18,390 bases of DNA from SCGC-AAA076-P13 sp964276235 (GCA_964276235.1 CAXYEK010000003.1:1-18390); one strand, 5' to 3'. Counted from the first letter of the stretch, positions 6,851 through 15,065 are shown. Notes: a model not told the origin generated them from the sequence alone. Numbers and translations are program-made.

Positions 6851-7522
6851 ATGAATTTTAGTGAGTTTGCAGAGTCTAGAAAAAGTGTGCGTGGTTTTTT
6901 GGATAAGCCGGTTCCAAAAGAGGTCATTGAGGAAATAATTAATGGAGCTAAGTGGGCACCCTCTTCTTATAATACGCAAACTTGGCATATTCATGCTGTA
7001 GGTGGTGAAGTACTAAATAAAATTAGAGAAGGTAACGTTGAAGAAACAATGGCTGGAAAACCTCATGTTCGAGACTTCCCATATAAAGAAGATTATGAGG
7101 GAGACCATAGAAGAAAACAGATTGATGTTGCAATTCAATTATTTGAAGCAATGGGTATAGAAAGAGAAGATAAAGAAAGAAGAATGGACTGGATGCTTAG
7201 AGGATTCCGTCAGTTTAGTGCCCCGGTCTCACTAGTTCTTACTTATGATAAATATCTTGAGCCTGCGGCAATTACTCATTTTGGTTTAGGCTCGTTAGCC
7301 TATGGGATTGTCTTGTCCGCATGGGAGAAAGGAATTGGATGCGTCATCAATGGTCAAGGAATAATGCAATCCGATGTCGTAAGAAAGCATGCAAATATCC
7401 CTGATGATCAAAATATTATGATTTGCATTGCATTGGGATACCCTGATAAAGATTTTGCTGCCAATGATGTTCGTTCAGTTCGAGCTGATAATAGTGAATT
7501 TCTTACCTATGTTGGGTTCTAA
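6851..7522 (+). CDS. Nitroreductase family flavoprotein
   Basis: 223 residues of the nitroreductase (FMN reductase-like) fold, PF00881. The FMN-contact start RKSVRGF is at 10-16, APSSYNTQTW at 36-45, GLGSLAYGIVLSAWEKGIGC at 145-164, and the C-terminal IALGYPD at 193-199. Members are FMN-bound, usually homodimeric, NAD(P)H-dependent enzymes that reduce nitroaromatics, quinones or enones, though some serve other redox chemistry. The true substrate is not visible. Cytoplasmic, no signal peptide. AAGAG lies about 6 bases before the ATG. Its 3' end overlaps the converging SRPBCC gene by 20 bases. It sits alone on its strand, so it is probably singly transcribed. Confidence 0.93.
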   Translation: MNFSEFAESRKSVRGFLDKPVPKEVIEEIINGAKWAPSSYNTQTWHIHAVGGEVLNKIREGNVEETMAGKPHVRDFPYKEDYEGDHRRKQIDVAIQLFEAMGIEREDKERRMDWMLRGFRQFSAPVSLVLTYDKYLEPAAITHFGLGSLAYGIVLSAWEKGIGCVINGQGIMQSDVVRKHANIPDDQNIMICIALGYPDKDFAANDVRSVRADNSEFLTYVGF

Positions 7523-7901
7523 CCACTTTTTTTAATCCATCTATCGATATAAGCATCCCATGATGTATGGCATCTGCGAATATTTCGGGCTCTATCTCTG
7601 TAGTCCATAAAAGTTTACAGTTTTCTGTGTCTATTTGAGAAATTTGCATTGTTGCTAGGTGATGGTCTATTGGAGTTCTAGTTTCTATTGCCGAATATTG
7701 CAACTTCATCATATCGTTGTCTAAAAGTAATATTTGCTCTTTAACTTTTCCCATACCTTCCATTTCAAAAACCCTACAGTCGCCTTCCAATGTCATTTCA
7801 TTAATTGTAGGGACCCAATCGCATCGAGATACATCTGAAAGAATACCCCATAAATGTTTAGCAGAGCATTCAAATATAATTTCTTCTTTTAATGTTTTCA
7901 T
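7503..7901 (-). CDS. SRPBCC (START/polyketide-cyclase-like) family protein
   Basis: 132 residues starting MKTLKEEIIFECSAKHLWGI. The opening strand, the helix with WGILSDVSRCDWVP, and later strands ending in a C-terminal helix (IDGLKKVV) fit the SRPBCC ligand-binding fold, here like the polyketide cyclase/dehydrase group. Such proteins bind hydrophobic ligands or act as small cyclases; no catalytic residue can be assigned. I chose ATG 7899-7901 because a longer frame back to 8030 adds residues unlike the family and runs into the divergent CoA-transferase gene. Its 3' end overlaps the nitroreductase stop by 20 bases. Confidence 0.8.
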   Translation of the reverse strand: MKTLKEEIIFECSAKHLWGILSDVSRCDWVPTINEMTLEGDCRVFEMEGMGKVKEQILLLDNDMMKLQYSAIETRTPIDHHLATMQISQIDTENCKLLWTTEIEPEIFADAIHHGMLISIDGLKKVVRTQHR

Positions 7902-8002
7902 ATGTCTAATCTTAACATTTTCAAAATCGTAAGGTCTGTTAGATCTTCTAATAATATATTGGGAACATGCTAATATTATTTGTATAAATAAGGGGTGAGA
8001 AA

Positions 8003-9211
8003 ATGACAAAACCAAGTGCAAGCCAGCCATTAGCTGGTATAGAAGTAATAGAGCTATCTAATATGATTACGTGCTCACTGGCAGCAATGACTATGGCAGC
8101 TCAGGGAGCAAAAGTAATTAAAGTAGAGCCTCCTTTGATGGGCGACAAGATGCGACCACTTGGCACTCAAAAAAATGGAGTATCAGGATTCTTTCATAAC
8201 TGTAATCGTGGCAAAAGGTCTTTAGCAATAGATTTGAAATCAGATGCCGGAGTCGAAGCTGTAAAAAAACTTATCGCTCGTGCAGATATTCTTCTCCATA
8301 ACTATCGTCCGGGAGTTATGGATAGAATTGGTCTAGGATCAGATGTTCTTCGAAAAATAAATCCCAGATTGATATATGTTGCTGTGAGTGGTTTTGGAAC
8401 AAAAGGTCCTATGGCAGATTTGCCTGCCTTTGACCATGTAATTCAGGGATTAGCTGGCTTCACTGATCTTCAATCCTCAGAGGAAAACTCTTTTGATTTT
8501 ATTAAAACATTCATCTGCGACAAAGTTACTGCATATACTGTAAGCCAAGCAGCAACAGCTGCCCTTTTAGCTAGAACAACAACAAACGAAGGCCAGCACA
8601 TAGATATATCAATGCTCCATGCCTGTCTTTCATTTATGTGGCCTGACGGCATGATGCATAAAACATTGAAAGACGATGATAGGTTTAATATGTCTCCAGG
8701 TTCAGACTACTTTCAAACAATTAATTATAAAGATGGTGGAGTCGCTGTTGCTCCATTAACTGACAGTCATTGGGAGACACTTCTTCCTATGGTTGGTTAC
8801 CCAGAATTAATTGATACTCCACTTTATGCCTCGATAGCGTCTCGAATGACTAATATGGAAAAAGTTATGGAGGTATTAAAAAACCCTAGAAAAGATATAG
8901 GTGTTGATAAAGCCATGGAAATATTGATAGCAGCTGACGTTCCTTGCTCGCCATGTTTAAAACGTGAGGATATTGAAAGTAGTGAACAAATAAAAGCTAT
9001 TGGAGCTCTTGAAACTTATGTAACTAAGGCGATGGGGAAATTAACTGCTCCAACTCCTCCAATTTTATTTGAAGGAAAATTAGCTTCTCAAGCCGAGGCT
9101 AGCCCTCTTCTTGGAGAACATAGTAGATCAGTTTTAGAAGAGCTTGGATGGTCTCAAGATACTATAGATGAATTGGTTGATTCAGGAGATGTAAAAATAA
9201 CGAGCCTATAG
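8003..9211 (+). CDS. CaiB/BaiF family class III CoA-transferase
   Basis: 402 residues, the usual length for a class III CoA-transferase (PF02515). These move CoA between carboxylic acids through enzyme-bound anhydrides, or act as CoA-ester racemases. Seen: GIEVIELSN at 12-20, GAKVIKVEPP at 35-44, HNCNRGKRSLAIDLK at 65-79, NYRPGVMDRIGLG at 100-112 and AVSGFGTKGP at 127-136. Asp173 in ICDKVTA is at the position of the catalytic Asp. The acyl substrate is unknown; carnitine, bile-acid or aromatic acid roles cannot be separated. A strong ribosome binding site AGGGG (7991-7995) lies 7 bases before the ATG, the best in the window, suggesting high expression. Divergent from the SRPBCC gene across 101 bases. 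Its stop overlaps the next converging gene by 6 bases. Confidence 0.93.
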   Translation: MTKPSASQPLAGIEVIELSNMITCSLAAMTMAAQGAKVIKVEPPLMGDKMRPLGTQKNGVSGFFHNCNRGKRSLAIDLKSDAGVEAVKKLIARADILLHNYRPGVMDRIGLGSDVLRKINPRLIYVAVSGFGTKGPMADLPAFDHVIQGLAGFTDLQSSEENSFDFIKTFICDKVTAYTVSQAATAALLARTTTNEGQHIDISMLHACLSFMWPDGMMHKTLKDDDRFNMSPGSDYFQTINYKDGGVAVAPLTDSHWETLLPMVGYPELIDTPLYASIASRMTNMEKVMEVLKNPRKDIGVDKAMEILIAADVPCSPCLKREDIESSEQIKAIGALETYVTKAMGKLTAPTPPILFEGKLASQAEASPLLGEHSRSVLEELGWSQDTIDELVDSGDVKITSL

Positions 9212-9994
9212 CGATGACTTTTTAAATAATAATGTCATTCTGTCACTTTCACCTATGGCTTTGTATTTCTCTTTGTCTTTCTCTTTTAATCTATAGTTAG
9301 GTGGCAGAGTCCAAACTCCACCAGGATGATCGGCAGTATCTTTTGGATTTGCATTAATTTCTGATTTTGCAACCAATATAAACCCATGCTTTTTCGCTAC
9401 TTCTATTGCATGCTCTTCGGTAACATAGCCACTTTTTTTCATGGCCTCCATCGAAGTTCCTGGTTTAGCTCTGTGCTCCACAACACCAAGCAAGCCACCA
9501 GGCTTAAGGGCATTAAAAGAATTAGAAAAAATTAAATCCATTTGAGGTCCGAGCCAGTTATGGAGATTTCTAAAAGTTAGAACAGCATCTACGCTTTCTG
9601 GTTCGGCTAAACTTGAGCTTAGATCAACAATTTCAATATCTTTATATAAAGGGTTTTCATTAACTTTCTTTTCGAAATTTGCTCTACTTCTTTGAAAATA
9701 TGCTCTTTCAGAATCTTTATCAAAGTGAGCCGCTATAAGCTTGCCTGGCTTGTGAATATAGTTTGCAAGAATCTCTGTGTACCATCCGCCGCCTGGGGAT
9801 AATTCAACAATCCTCATATCAGATTTAATTTCAAAAAAAGTAAGTGTTTCGTATGGGTGTCTTGAAGAATCTCTAATTACGTTATTAGAAGATCTGTCAT
9901 CACTGCTAATTGCTCTTTCAAGATCATGCGACGAAGCATTGGGCATAAATGAGATTAAAAAAATAAATGTTATTAGTTTAGATATTTTTTTCAT
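9206..9994 (-). CDS. Exported methyltransferase-like protein (COG4798 type)
   Basis: 262 residues. Residues 1-22 form a signal peptide (KK, hydrophobic core, then NASSHD). A Rossmann methyltransferase domain follows, with motif I as VELSPGGGWYTE at 63-74, the form typical of the COG4798 'predicted methyltransferase' group, preceded by RHPYETLTFF at 45-54. Later blocks are FRNLHNW, ALKPGGLLGVVEHR and WTLPPNYR. The SAM-binding glycine loop looks intact. SAM is not known to be available in the periplasm, so the reaction is unclear. ACAGGA lies about 9 bases before the ATG, and a TATAAT (10030-10035, minus strand) further up. Overlaps the CoA-transferase stop by 6 bases. The intrinsic terminator at 10077-10102 separates it from the upstream receptor gene. 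Confidence 0.85.
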   Translation of the reverse strand: MKKISKLITFIFLISFMPNASSHDLERAISSDDRSSNNVIRDSSRHPYETLTFFEIKSDMRIVELSPGGGWYTEILANYIHKPGKLIAAHFDKDSERAYFQRSRANFEKKVNENPLYKDIEIVDLSSSLAEPESVDAVLTFRNLHNWLGPQMDLIFSNSFNALKPGGLLGVVEHRAKPGTSMEAMKKSGYVTEEHAIEVAKKHGFILVAKSEINANPKDTADHPGGVWTLPPNYRLKEKDKEKYKAIGESDRMTLLFKKSSL

Positions 9995-10076
9995 AACGGG
10001 TTCCTGTGTTATTAATGTTCAATTATCTAATTATATATTCTTTTTGTTAATAGAGTTTTTGGTTAGATTAAAGTAT

Positions 10077-10102
10077 AAAAAAGGGCGAATAATCGCCCTT
10101 TT
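10077..10102 (-). terminator. Intrinsic terminator of the TonB-dependent receptor gene
   Basis: A perfect 10-bp stem (AAAAGGGCGA 10079-10088 with TCGCCCTTTT 10093-10102) and a 4-base loop. On the minus strand it is followed by a run of T to 10077. It lies 22 bases after the receptor stop codon. Textbook form and the clearest terminator in the window. Confidence 0.9.
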
Positions 10103-10123
10103 ATAATTTTATTTAAGTATCTC

Positions 10124-12844
10124 TTAAAATGATTGGGTGAGAGACATATAAACAGTTCTTCCTAAAACGTTATGCATGACATTATCGTATCCCGGACGAA
10201 CATTAGCACCTAGACTTGGAGGATCTTCATCCATAATATTTTTAATACCAATCGAGAGCCTAGCACTATCTTTGTATAGTTGAGTTGAATACTGTCCATC
10301 CAATGTTACTAAACTATCAATAGTTGTATCTGATTGATCATTTGCGTAATCATCAATATATCTAAGTTGTGTACTTAATGTATGCTGCCCTTTTTGAAAA
10401 GTTACACCCAGATTACCTCTAATTTTTGGCATAGAGCGGAATTGATTTCTAAAATTCCTTGAGCCTGCACCGTCAAAAGTAGCAGCAGAGCTGTTGGTTT
10501 TGACTTCAAACTCATTGATATATGTTGCTACAAAATTGAAGTCGACTAGATCAAAAAACTCTGATGAATCTAAAGAGTGAGATAACGCTATATCAAGGCC
10601 ATTAGTTTTTACAGAGCCAGTATTAATGAACTCTGAGGTTATTTCAGCCACAGTTCCATCTGGACGACGTCGTATTCTTGAGTCATCAATTACACCATCG
10701 TTACAGTCATTTGCTAATATTGCCTGAGCTCCCTCGTCTGATGTTATGAGGTCAGTATAGTCAAAACTCCAATAATCAAGACTGATATCAGTTTCGTTAA
10801 CTTCCATAACAATTCCTAGTGTTAACGAATCAGAGCTCTGAGGCTTGAGAGAATCTCCGCCTTGAGTCGTTATAATAGCAATGTTGGTAACATCTCTATT
10901 AACACACTCCAATTGTCCAGTCACAGGATTTAAAGATGCAGGGTCATCAATAATTGATGATTGACTTGAAACACTCATTTGACGGACTGATGGAGCCTGA
11001 AATGAAGATCCCCAACTTCCACGAATGCCTAAACTATCAGATACCTGATAACGTATGGCAAGCTTTGGATCAGTAGTGTCAACATTTCCATAATCTTCAT
11101 ACCTAACAGCTGCTTGAACTTCAAGAGAATCACTTACTGGTAAAATTCCTTCAACAAATAAAGCATCTACATCCTGACCTCCGACTATTGGTTGATCAGG
11201 GGCATTACCTATACCTGATTCATCTAATGGATCAGGTGAGTAGTTAAATGATTCTGTTCGACGTTGCATTCCAGCTGCAACACCAATATTTCCGCCAGCT
11301 AAAGCTCCAAGCTCTCCAACAAATTTAATTTCAGTAACTTCTTGTTTAGCCGTTGATGCATTTACATTTAAAGTCCAAAGACTATTAGATACAGCATCAG
11401 AGTTAGCTGCAACACTAACTCCATCTTTTGGAGAAACAAGTGTAGGGTTAGCTAAACGAGTTCCGAATGGATTCCAAGTACCATCTAATAAACTTCCATT
11501 TACTACGCTTTTAATATAGTTGAATGGTCTTGTTTGATCTCTTTCTGAGCGAGAGAACATATAAGAAGCTTCAACACTCCACTGGTCTGATAGGTCAGCC
11601 TTTATTCCACTGAGCATGCGCAAGTAAGCTAAATCAATTTCAAGATCCGCTGGTCCCCTTCCGCCATTATATTCTTCACCAAATGGTCGTCCACGTAGTT
11701 CAAGATCTGCTCCTGTATGAACTGCATTATCCCAATTATCTGGACCAATATACTCTATACCTCCGGAGCTATTATTAACAAAGAAGTTAAAAGGATGACT
11801 TCCTGGGATAAACATTCTTCCTGCGTTCAAAGTTCCATGTTTAAATAAATATGGACCAAGAGTTCTAGAAATTTTATTGGCAGAGTAACTTGACTCTACG
11901 AAAGCAGTTACAGTATCACTAATTTCATGAGTGGCTTCTGAAAATAACTGTACTCTTGATTGTGCAGGTATTACAGAAACTTGATCAGCAAAACTAAATC
12001 GGCAAAAAGGTGCTTTTAAAATACCGCCTGCAGCATTGCAATCAGGATCAGGGAAGTTAGACCCAGTCCCCGCAGTTCCTGCAGAATTAACTGCACGATA
12101 TGTTCCTGGAGCTCCAAAAGCTGATAGCGTTCTAGATGCCGTAGGATCTCCATTACCTAGTACTCGTTCGTTTATAAAATCAAAATCTGAGCGGTCTGCT
12201 CTATTACTTTTTGTATATCCACCGTAAATATTTACTTTTGTAGGGCCATCTGCCGAAGAACCAAATGCAAAACCAATCTGATGCTGATCAATACCTGGCC
12301 CATCTGAACTTTGTCCATCTAAAGTAAATTCTAAACCTTCGAAATTCTTACGAGTGATAATGTTTGCAACCCCAGCAACTGCTTGCGATCCATAAACTGC
12401 TGAAGCTCCATCAGTAAGAAATTCTACCTTTTCAATCATAGACATAGGTAGCTGATTGATATCAAAAAATTGATTACCGCCGCCATCAGCAACTGTCGAA
12501 ATGCCTCCTCTTCGACCATTAATTAATGTTAATGTAGAGCCAAGGCCTAGTCCACGAAGATTAAACTGCGCGGTTCCAATTAAATCACCTGATTCAGTTT
12601 GAAATTCAGAGCCAATATTTACAGGCAAATTGATTGCAAAATCAGTGATTGTCTTAGCACCCTCTGCAAGCATTTCATCTCTATTTTTGACTTGAACAGG
12701 AGATATAGCGGTATATCCAGATCTTTGAATATTTGAACCAGTTACTACTACCTCTTCTACGTTACTATTTGATGCTTCTTGCCCATTAATATTGAAAGAA
12801 ATGAAGAACGGAAGAACAAATATTCCTAATAATTTATATTTCAT
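10124..12844 (-). CDS. TonB-dependent outer-membrane receptor
   Basis: 906 residues. Signal peptide 1-21 (NINGQ, mature start near EAS), a TonB-box-like VEEVVVTG at 29-36, then the plug domain. Plug hallmarks are NLRGLGLGSTLTLINGRR at 95-112 and a segment ending DGASAVYGSQAVAGVANIIT at 145-164. The rest is the beta-barrel, ending with the outer-membrane C-terminal Phe (LTQSF). Cysteines in predicted loops (NFPDPDCNAAGG and APFCRF; LECVNRD; ANDCNDG) may form disulfides. The plug is of the type common in marine and Caulobacter-like bacteria, used for diverse organic ligands as well as iron chelates, so the ligand is unknown. A single gene: an intrinsic terminator follows and a TATAAT lies just upstream. 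No TonB/ExbBD genes are in the window. Confidence 0.95.
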   Translation of the reverse strand: MKYKLLGIFVLPFFISFNINGQEASNSNVEEVVVTGSNIQRSGYTAISPVQVKNRDEMLAEGAKTITDFAINLPVNIGSEFQTESGDLIGTAQFNLRGLGLGSTLTLINGRRGGISTVADGGGNQFFDINQLPMSMIEKVEFLTDGASAVYGSQAVAGVANIITRKNFEGLEFTLDGQSSDGPGIDQHQIGFAFGSSADGPTKVNIYGGYTKSNRADRSDFDFINERVLGNGDPTASRTLSAFGAPGTYRAVNSAGTAGTGSNFPDPDCNAAGGILKAPFCRFSFADQVSVIPAQSRVQLFSEATHEISDTVTAFVESSYSANKISRTLGPYLFKHGTLNAGRMFIPGSHPFNFFVNNSSGGIEYIGPDNWDNAVHTGADLELRGRPFGEEYNGGRGPADLEIDLAYLRMLSGIKADLSDQWSVEASYMFSRSERDQTRPFNYIKSVVNGSLLDGTWNPFGTRLANPTLVSPKDGVSVAANSDAVSNSLWTLNVNASTAKQEVTEIKFVGELGALAGGNIGVAAGMQRRTESFNYSPDPLDESGIGNAPDQPIVGGQDVDALFVEGILPVSDSLEVQAAVRYEDYGNVDTTDPKLAIRYQVSDSLGIRGSWGSSFQAPSVRQMSVSSQSSIIDDPASLNPVTGQLECVNRDVTNIAIITTQGGDSLKPQSSDSLTLGIVMEVNETDISLDYWSFDYTDLITSDEGAQAILANDCNDGVIDDSRIRRRPDGTVAEITSEFINTGSVKTNGLDIALSHSLDSSEFFDLVDFNFVATYINEFEVKTNSSAATFDGAGSRNFRNQFRSMPKIRGNLGVTFQKGQHTLSTQLRYIDDYANDQSDTTIDSLVTLDGQYSTQLYKDSARLSIGIKNIMDEDPPSLGANVRPGYDNVMHNVLGRTVYMSLTQSF

Positions 12845-12876
12845 TTTGTACCCATTTAAATGTTGAAAACAATAAA

Positions 12877-12882
12877 ATTATA
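12877..12882 (-). promoter_or_regulatory. Probable -10 element of the TonB-dependent receptor gene
   Basis: A perfect TATAAT on the minus strand, 32 bases before the receptor ATG in the 114-base spacer 12845-12958. It implies a leader of about 26 bases. The -35 region is weak (ATAACA at 19-base spacing is the best match). The rest of the spacer holds a 9-A run and no hairpin. Confidence 0.45.
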
Positions 12883-12958
12883 AAGTTGAAATAAAAAAAA
12901 ATGTTATGAAAATGGTTACTTCAGAATAGCTAATTTATGTAGAGTAATTTTAAGGGAT

Positions 12959-13786
12959 TTATTTAGTTGGGGGGCCAAAAAAGAGTCGAGAAGCATGACG
13001 AAAATTTTTTGCTTTATAAAGATCTTCAAAGATTTTAGACCATTCCATAAAAGTTATTTTAACTGGATTAAAGGTATCAACATTATTAACCAATCCATAT
13101 TTAACAGGAGCCCGCTCTGGTTCAAAGGTCCCAAAGATCCTATCCCAAATAATTAATAGATTGCCATAATTTTTATCTATGTATTCTTCATTTGATCCAT
13201 GATGAACTCTGTGATGTGATGGAGTATTAAAAATCCATTCTAGAGGGCCTAGTTTATTTATAACCTGTGTATGGCCTACTATCCCCCATAAAGTACTGAT
13301 GACACCTGCTATTGCAATAATTGTTGGGTCTAATCCCACCAAAGGAAGAATAATAAAGAATGGTATTTTTGAAATTGGTCCAAACCAAGCTTGCCTGAAA
13401 GAAACTAAGAAGTTCATCTCCTCGCTTGAATGGTGGTTCATATGAATTGCCCAGAGAAATCTAACTCGATGAGACAATCTATGATACATATAAAAAACTA
13501 GGTCTATTAGAATAAATGTGAGAATCCACATTGCCCATATTGGTATTAGTGTCATTAAGTCAAAAATTCTAAATTGATAAAGATAAAAATGAATTGCTAA
13601 AGTGATTCCTTTAACAGAGTAGACGACCAAGATATTTCCAAGCAATAAGCCCAAGGAGCATAAAGTATCTCCCTGTTTATAAAAGGATTTATTCTGCCAA
13701 TTTGAAACGAGAACCTCAAAAAGGATCATGCCAAGAACAATTGGAAGCCCAATCGCATAAACTTGATTAAATGTTATGTCCGTCAC
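12959..13786 (-). CDS. Membrane fatty acid hydroxylase / sterol desaturase family protein
   Basis: 275 residues, PF04116. The di-iron histidine clusters are complete: HRLSH at 102-106, HMNHH at 115-119, His172 (GHTQ) and HHRVHH at 191-196. The conserved tail NYGNLLIIWDRIFGTFEPE follows at 206-224. About four or five hydrophobic segments (8-28, 43-70, 80-100, 140-162) place it in the inner membrane with the di-iron centre on the cytoplasmic face. Family members hydroxylate or desaturate sterols, fatty acids, carotenoids or alkylglycerols. This form (PSHHRVHHGSN) is closest to the generic bacterial and alkylglycerol-monooxygenase-like group, without a firm substrate. The start is GTG 13784-13786 with GGAG 5 bases upstream. 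It lies 42 bases after the oxidoreductase gene, so probably in one operon, with a palindrome at the junction. Confidence 0.93.
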   Translation of the reverse strand: MTDITFNQVYAIGLPIVLGMILFEVLVSNWQNKSFYKQGDTLCSLGLLLGNILVVYSVKGITLAIHFYLYQFRIFDLMTLIPIWAMWILTFILIDLVFYMYHRLSHRVRFLWAIHMNHHSSEEMNFLVSFRQAWFGPISKIPFFIILPLVGLDPTIIAIAGVISTLWGIVGHTQVINKLGPLEWIFNTPSHHRVHHGSNEEYIDKNYGNLLIIWDRIFGTFEPERAPVKYGLVNNVDTFNPVKITFMEWSKIFEDLYKAKNFRHASRLFFGPPTK

Positions 13787-13791
13787 TATAT

Positions 13792-13795
13792 CTCC
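13792..13795 (-). promoter_or_regulatory. Ribosome binding site (GGAG) fixing a GTG start
   Basis: GGAG five bases before GTG 13784-13786. It decides the start of the hydroxylase gene. Three of its four bases (13793-13795) are also part of the 14-bp palindrome. Confidence 0.7.
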
Positions 13796-13806
13796 ACATA
13801 TGTGGA
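13793..13806. promoter_or_regulatory. 14-bp perfect palindrome, candidate operator
   Basis: TCCACATATGTGGA is a perfect palindrome without a spacer, ending 7 bases before the hydroxylase start codon and overlapping its ribosome binding site. With no loop it is poorly suited to an RNA hairpin but has the form of a dimeric-regulator site. A TACAAT (-10-like) lies just upstream on the minus strand. The regulator is unknown. Confidence 0.45.
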
Positions 13807-13828
13807 TTAATTGTATCTAATTTAAAAA

Positions 13829-14965
13829 TTATTTGTGTGGACTAACTAAGTACTTCTTACCTGTAGCTTGTTTTGCATAAGATTTAATAATTTCTGGCTG
13901 AAGCATTTCTTCGAAAGATACCTCTTGCACATAGCTGCTAGCAAACGTTGTCGTGATTTCCTTAGCTACTCTTTGTCTCATCTCTTGGAATTTTTCCATT
14001 CCAATTTTTCCAATCATTGGTGTTAATAACCAACCTCCAAGACCCCAAGACATTCCAAAGGCTCTTTTTAACACTGTTGGTGATTGGTCAAGACCGCCGT
14101 AAATATAAACTTGTTTATAAGTATCAGAACCGTATCGACTATATTCTTTAGCTGTTTTATTTGCTGCTATTTCCATTGCGGCTAAAATTTGTCCAGGAAG
14201 TTGCCCATCATTACCACCCCCAGTAGCATCAAAACCTAGGGTTGCACCTGTTGCCACTAACGCATTCACTAACTGATCCATAAAATCGTCATCGTTAGTA
14301 TTACAAACATGCTCAGCTCCGAGGCTTTTAAGAACTTCAACTTGTTCTTCTTTTCTAACTATATTAACTAAAGGAACCGAATCATCTTTACAAATTTTGA
14401 CAAGCATTTGACCTAAATTTGAAGCTGCTGCAGTGTGAACTAGTGCGGTATGGTTTTCCATTTTCATAGTTTCAACAAAAGATAAGGCTGTTAGTGGATT
14501 AACAAAAGAGGAGGCTGCTTCCGCTGAAGTAGTTCCATCATTCATAACCAAGCAACTAGCTGCTGGAACACACCTATATTGTGAATACATAGACCCACCT
14601 GCAAGACCAACAGTCTTTCCAATTAAATCTTTAGCATTAGCGCCAGCATCTTCAATAATTCCTGCACCTTCGTTGCCAACTGGCATAGACTGATCGAGCC
14701 TTGGCTTCATTGCACCCATTAATGCAGGATGTATTTTCATTGAGGTAACTGTATCGTCGCCACTGCCTGATACATTTATACTTTCAAGATCAGCTGCAAA
14801 ACTTAGAAGAAGACCTAGATCTGAAGGATTTATTGGTGCAGCTTCTACTTTAATAAGAACCTCATCTTCTGATGGCACAGGCTTTTCTACTGTTGCAATT
14901 GAAATTTCTATAATTCCTTCACTTGTTACTTTTGATCTAATTTCTTTTGAAGTTTGTTCTGACAT
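13829..14965 (-). CDS. Zinc-binding-dehydrogenase / quinone oxidoreductase-like MDR protein
   Basis: 378 residues of the medium-chain dehydrogenase/reductase fold. The N-terminal GroES-like domain has EDEVLIKVEAAPINPSDLGLL (34-54) and GNEGAGIIEDAG (97-108). The nucleotide domain has HTAAASNLGQM (177-187) and NIVRKEEQVEVLKSLGAEHV (201-220). No alcohol-dehydrogenase zinc ligand set is visible, so it is probably a zinc-free quinone/enone reductase type using NAD(P)H. A stretch of about 35-40 residues (55-95) lies between the two GroES-like blocks and is longer than in ordinary Qor proteins. A good ribosome binding site AAGGAAAT precedes the ATG. Divergent from an HxlR regulator across 100 bases and followed after 42 bases by the hydroxylase gene, likely an operon under that regulator. 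Confidence 0.88.
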   Translation of the reverse strand: MSEQTSKEIRSKVTSEGIIEISIATVEKPVPSEDEVLIKVEAAPINPSDLGLLLSFAADLESINVSGSGDDTVTSMKIHPALMGAMKPRLDQSMPVGNEGAGIIEDAGANAKDLIGKTVGLAGGSMYSQYRCVPAASCLVMNDGTTSAEAASSFVNPLTALSFVETMKMENHTALVHTAAASNLGQMLVKICKDDSVPLVNIVRKEEQVEVLKSLGAEHVCNTNDDDFMDQLVNALVATGATLGFDATGGGNDGQLPGQILAAMEIAANKTAKEYSRYGSDTYKQVYIYGGLDQSPTVLKRAFGMSWGLGGWLLTPMIGKIGMEKFQEMRQRVAKEITTTFASSYVQEVSFEEMLQPEIIKSYAKQATGKKYLVSPHK

Positions 14966-15004
14966 GTTTATTTCCTTTTTGATTTGTTCGTCAAGTTTAC
15001 GATA

Positions 15005-15010
15005 ATTATA
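15005..15010 (-). promoter_or_regulatory. Possible -10 element of the oxidoreductase gene
   Basis: TATAAT on the minus strand, 39 bases before the oxidoreductase ATG. The expected -35 zone (about 15027-15034) is weak and falls within the right-hand direct repeat. Confidence 0.35.
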
Positions 15011-15011
15011 T

Positions 15012-15037
15012 ACAGCATGATATGTTAACAGTATGAT
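15012..15037. promoter_or_regulatory. Direct repeats between HxlR and oxidoreductase genes, candidate regulator site
   Basis: ACAGCATGAT (15012-15021) and ACAGTATGAT (15028-15037) match at 9 of 10 positions with 16 bases start to start, about one and a half helical turns. They cover the promoter zone of the divergent oxidoreductase gene and lie 29 bases before the HxlR ATG. This is the natural place for an HxlR operator, although known HxlR sites are usually inverted repeats. Confidence 0.4.
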
Positions 15038-15065
15038 TACAACAAGTAGACAATAAAAACATACT

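Noticed and set aside
7959..7988. TTGGGA - 18 bases - TATAAA as promoter of the CoA-transferase gene
   Set aside because: The start point would fall near 7995 within the ribosome binding site, leaving no usable leader.
7902..8030. Extension of the SRPBCC gene to a start at 8030 (175 residues)
   Set aside because: The added 43 residues do not look like the family and would overlap the well-supported CoA-transferase start with its strong ribosome binding site.
12036..12227. 63-residue open frame opposite the TonB receptor
   Set aside because: Low-complexity shadow of the receptor barrel region with no start signal.
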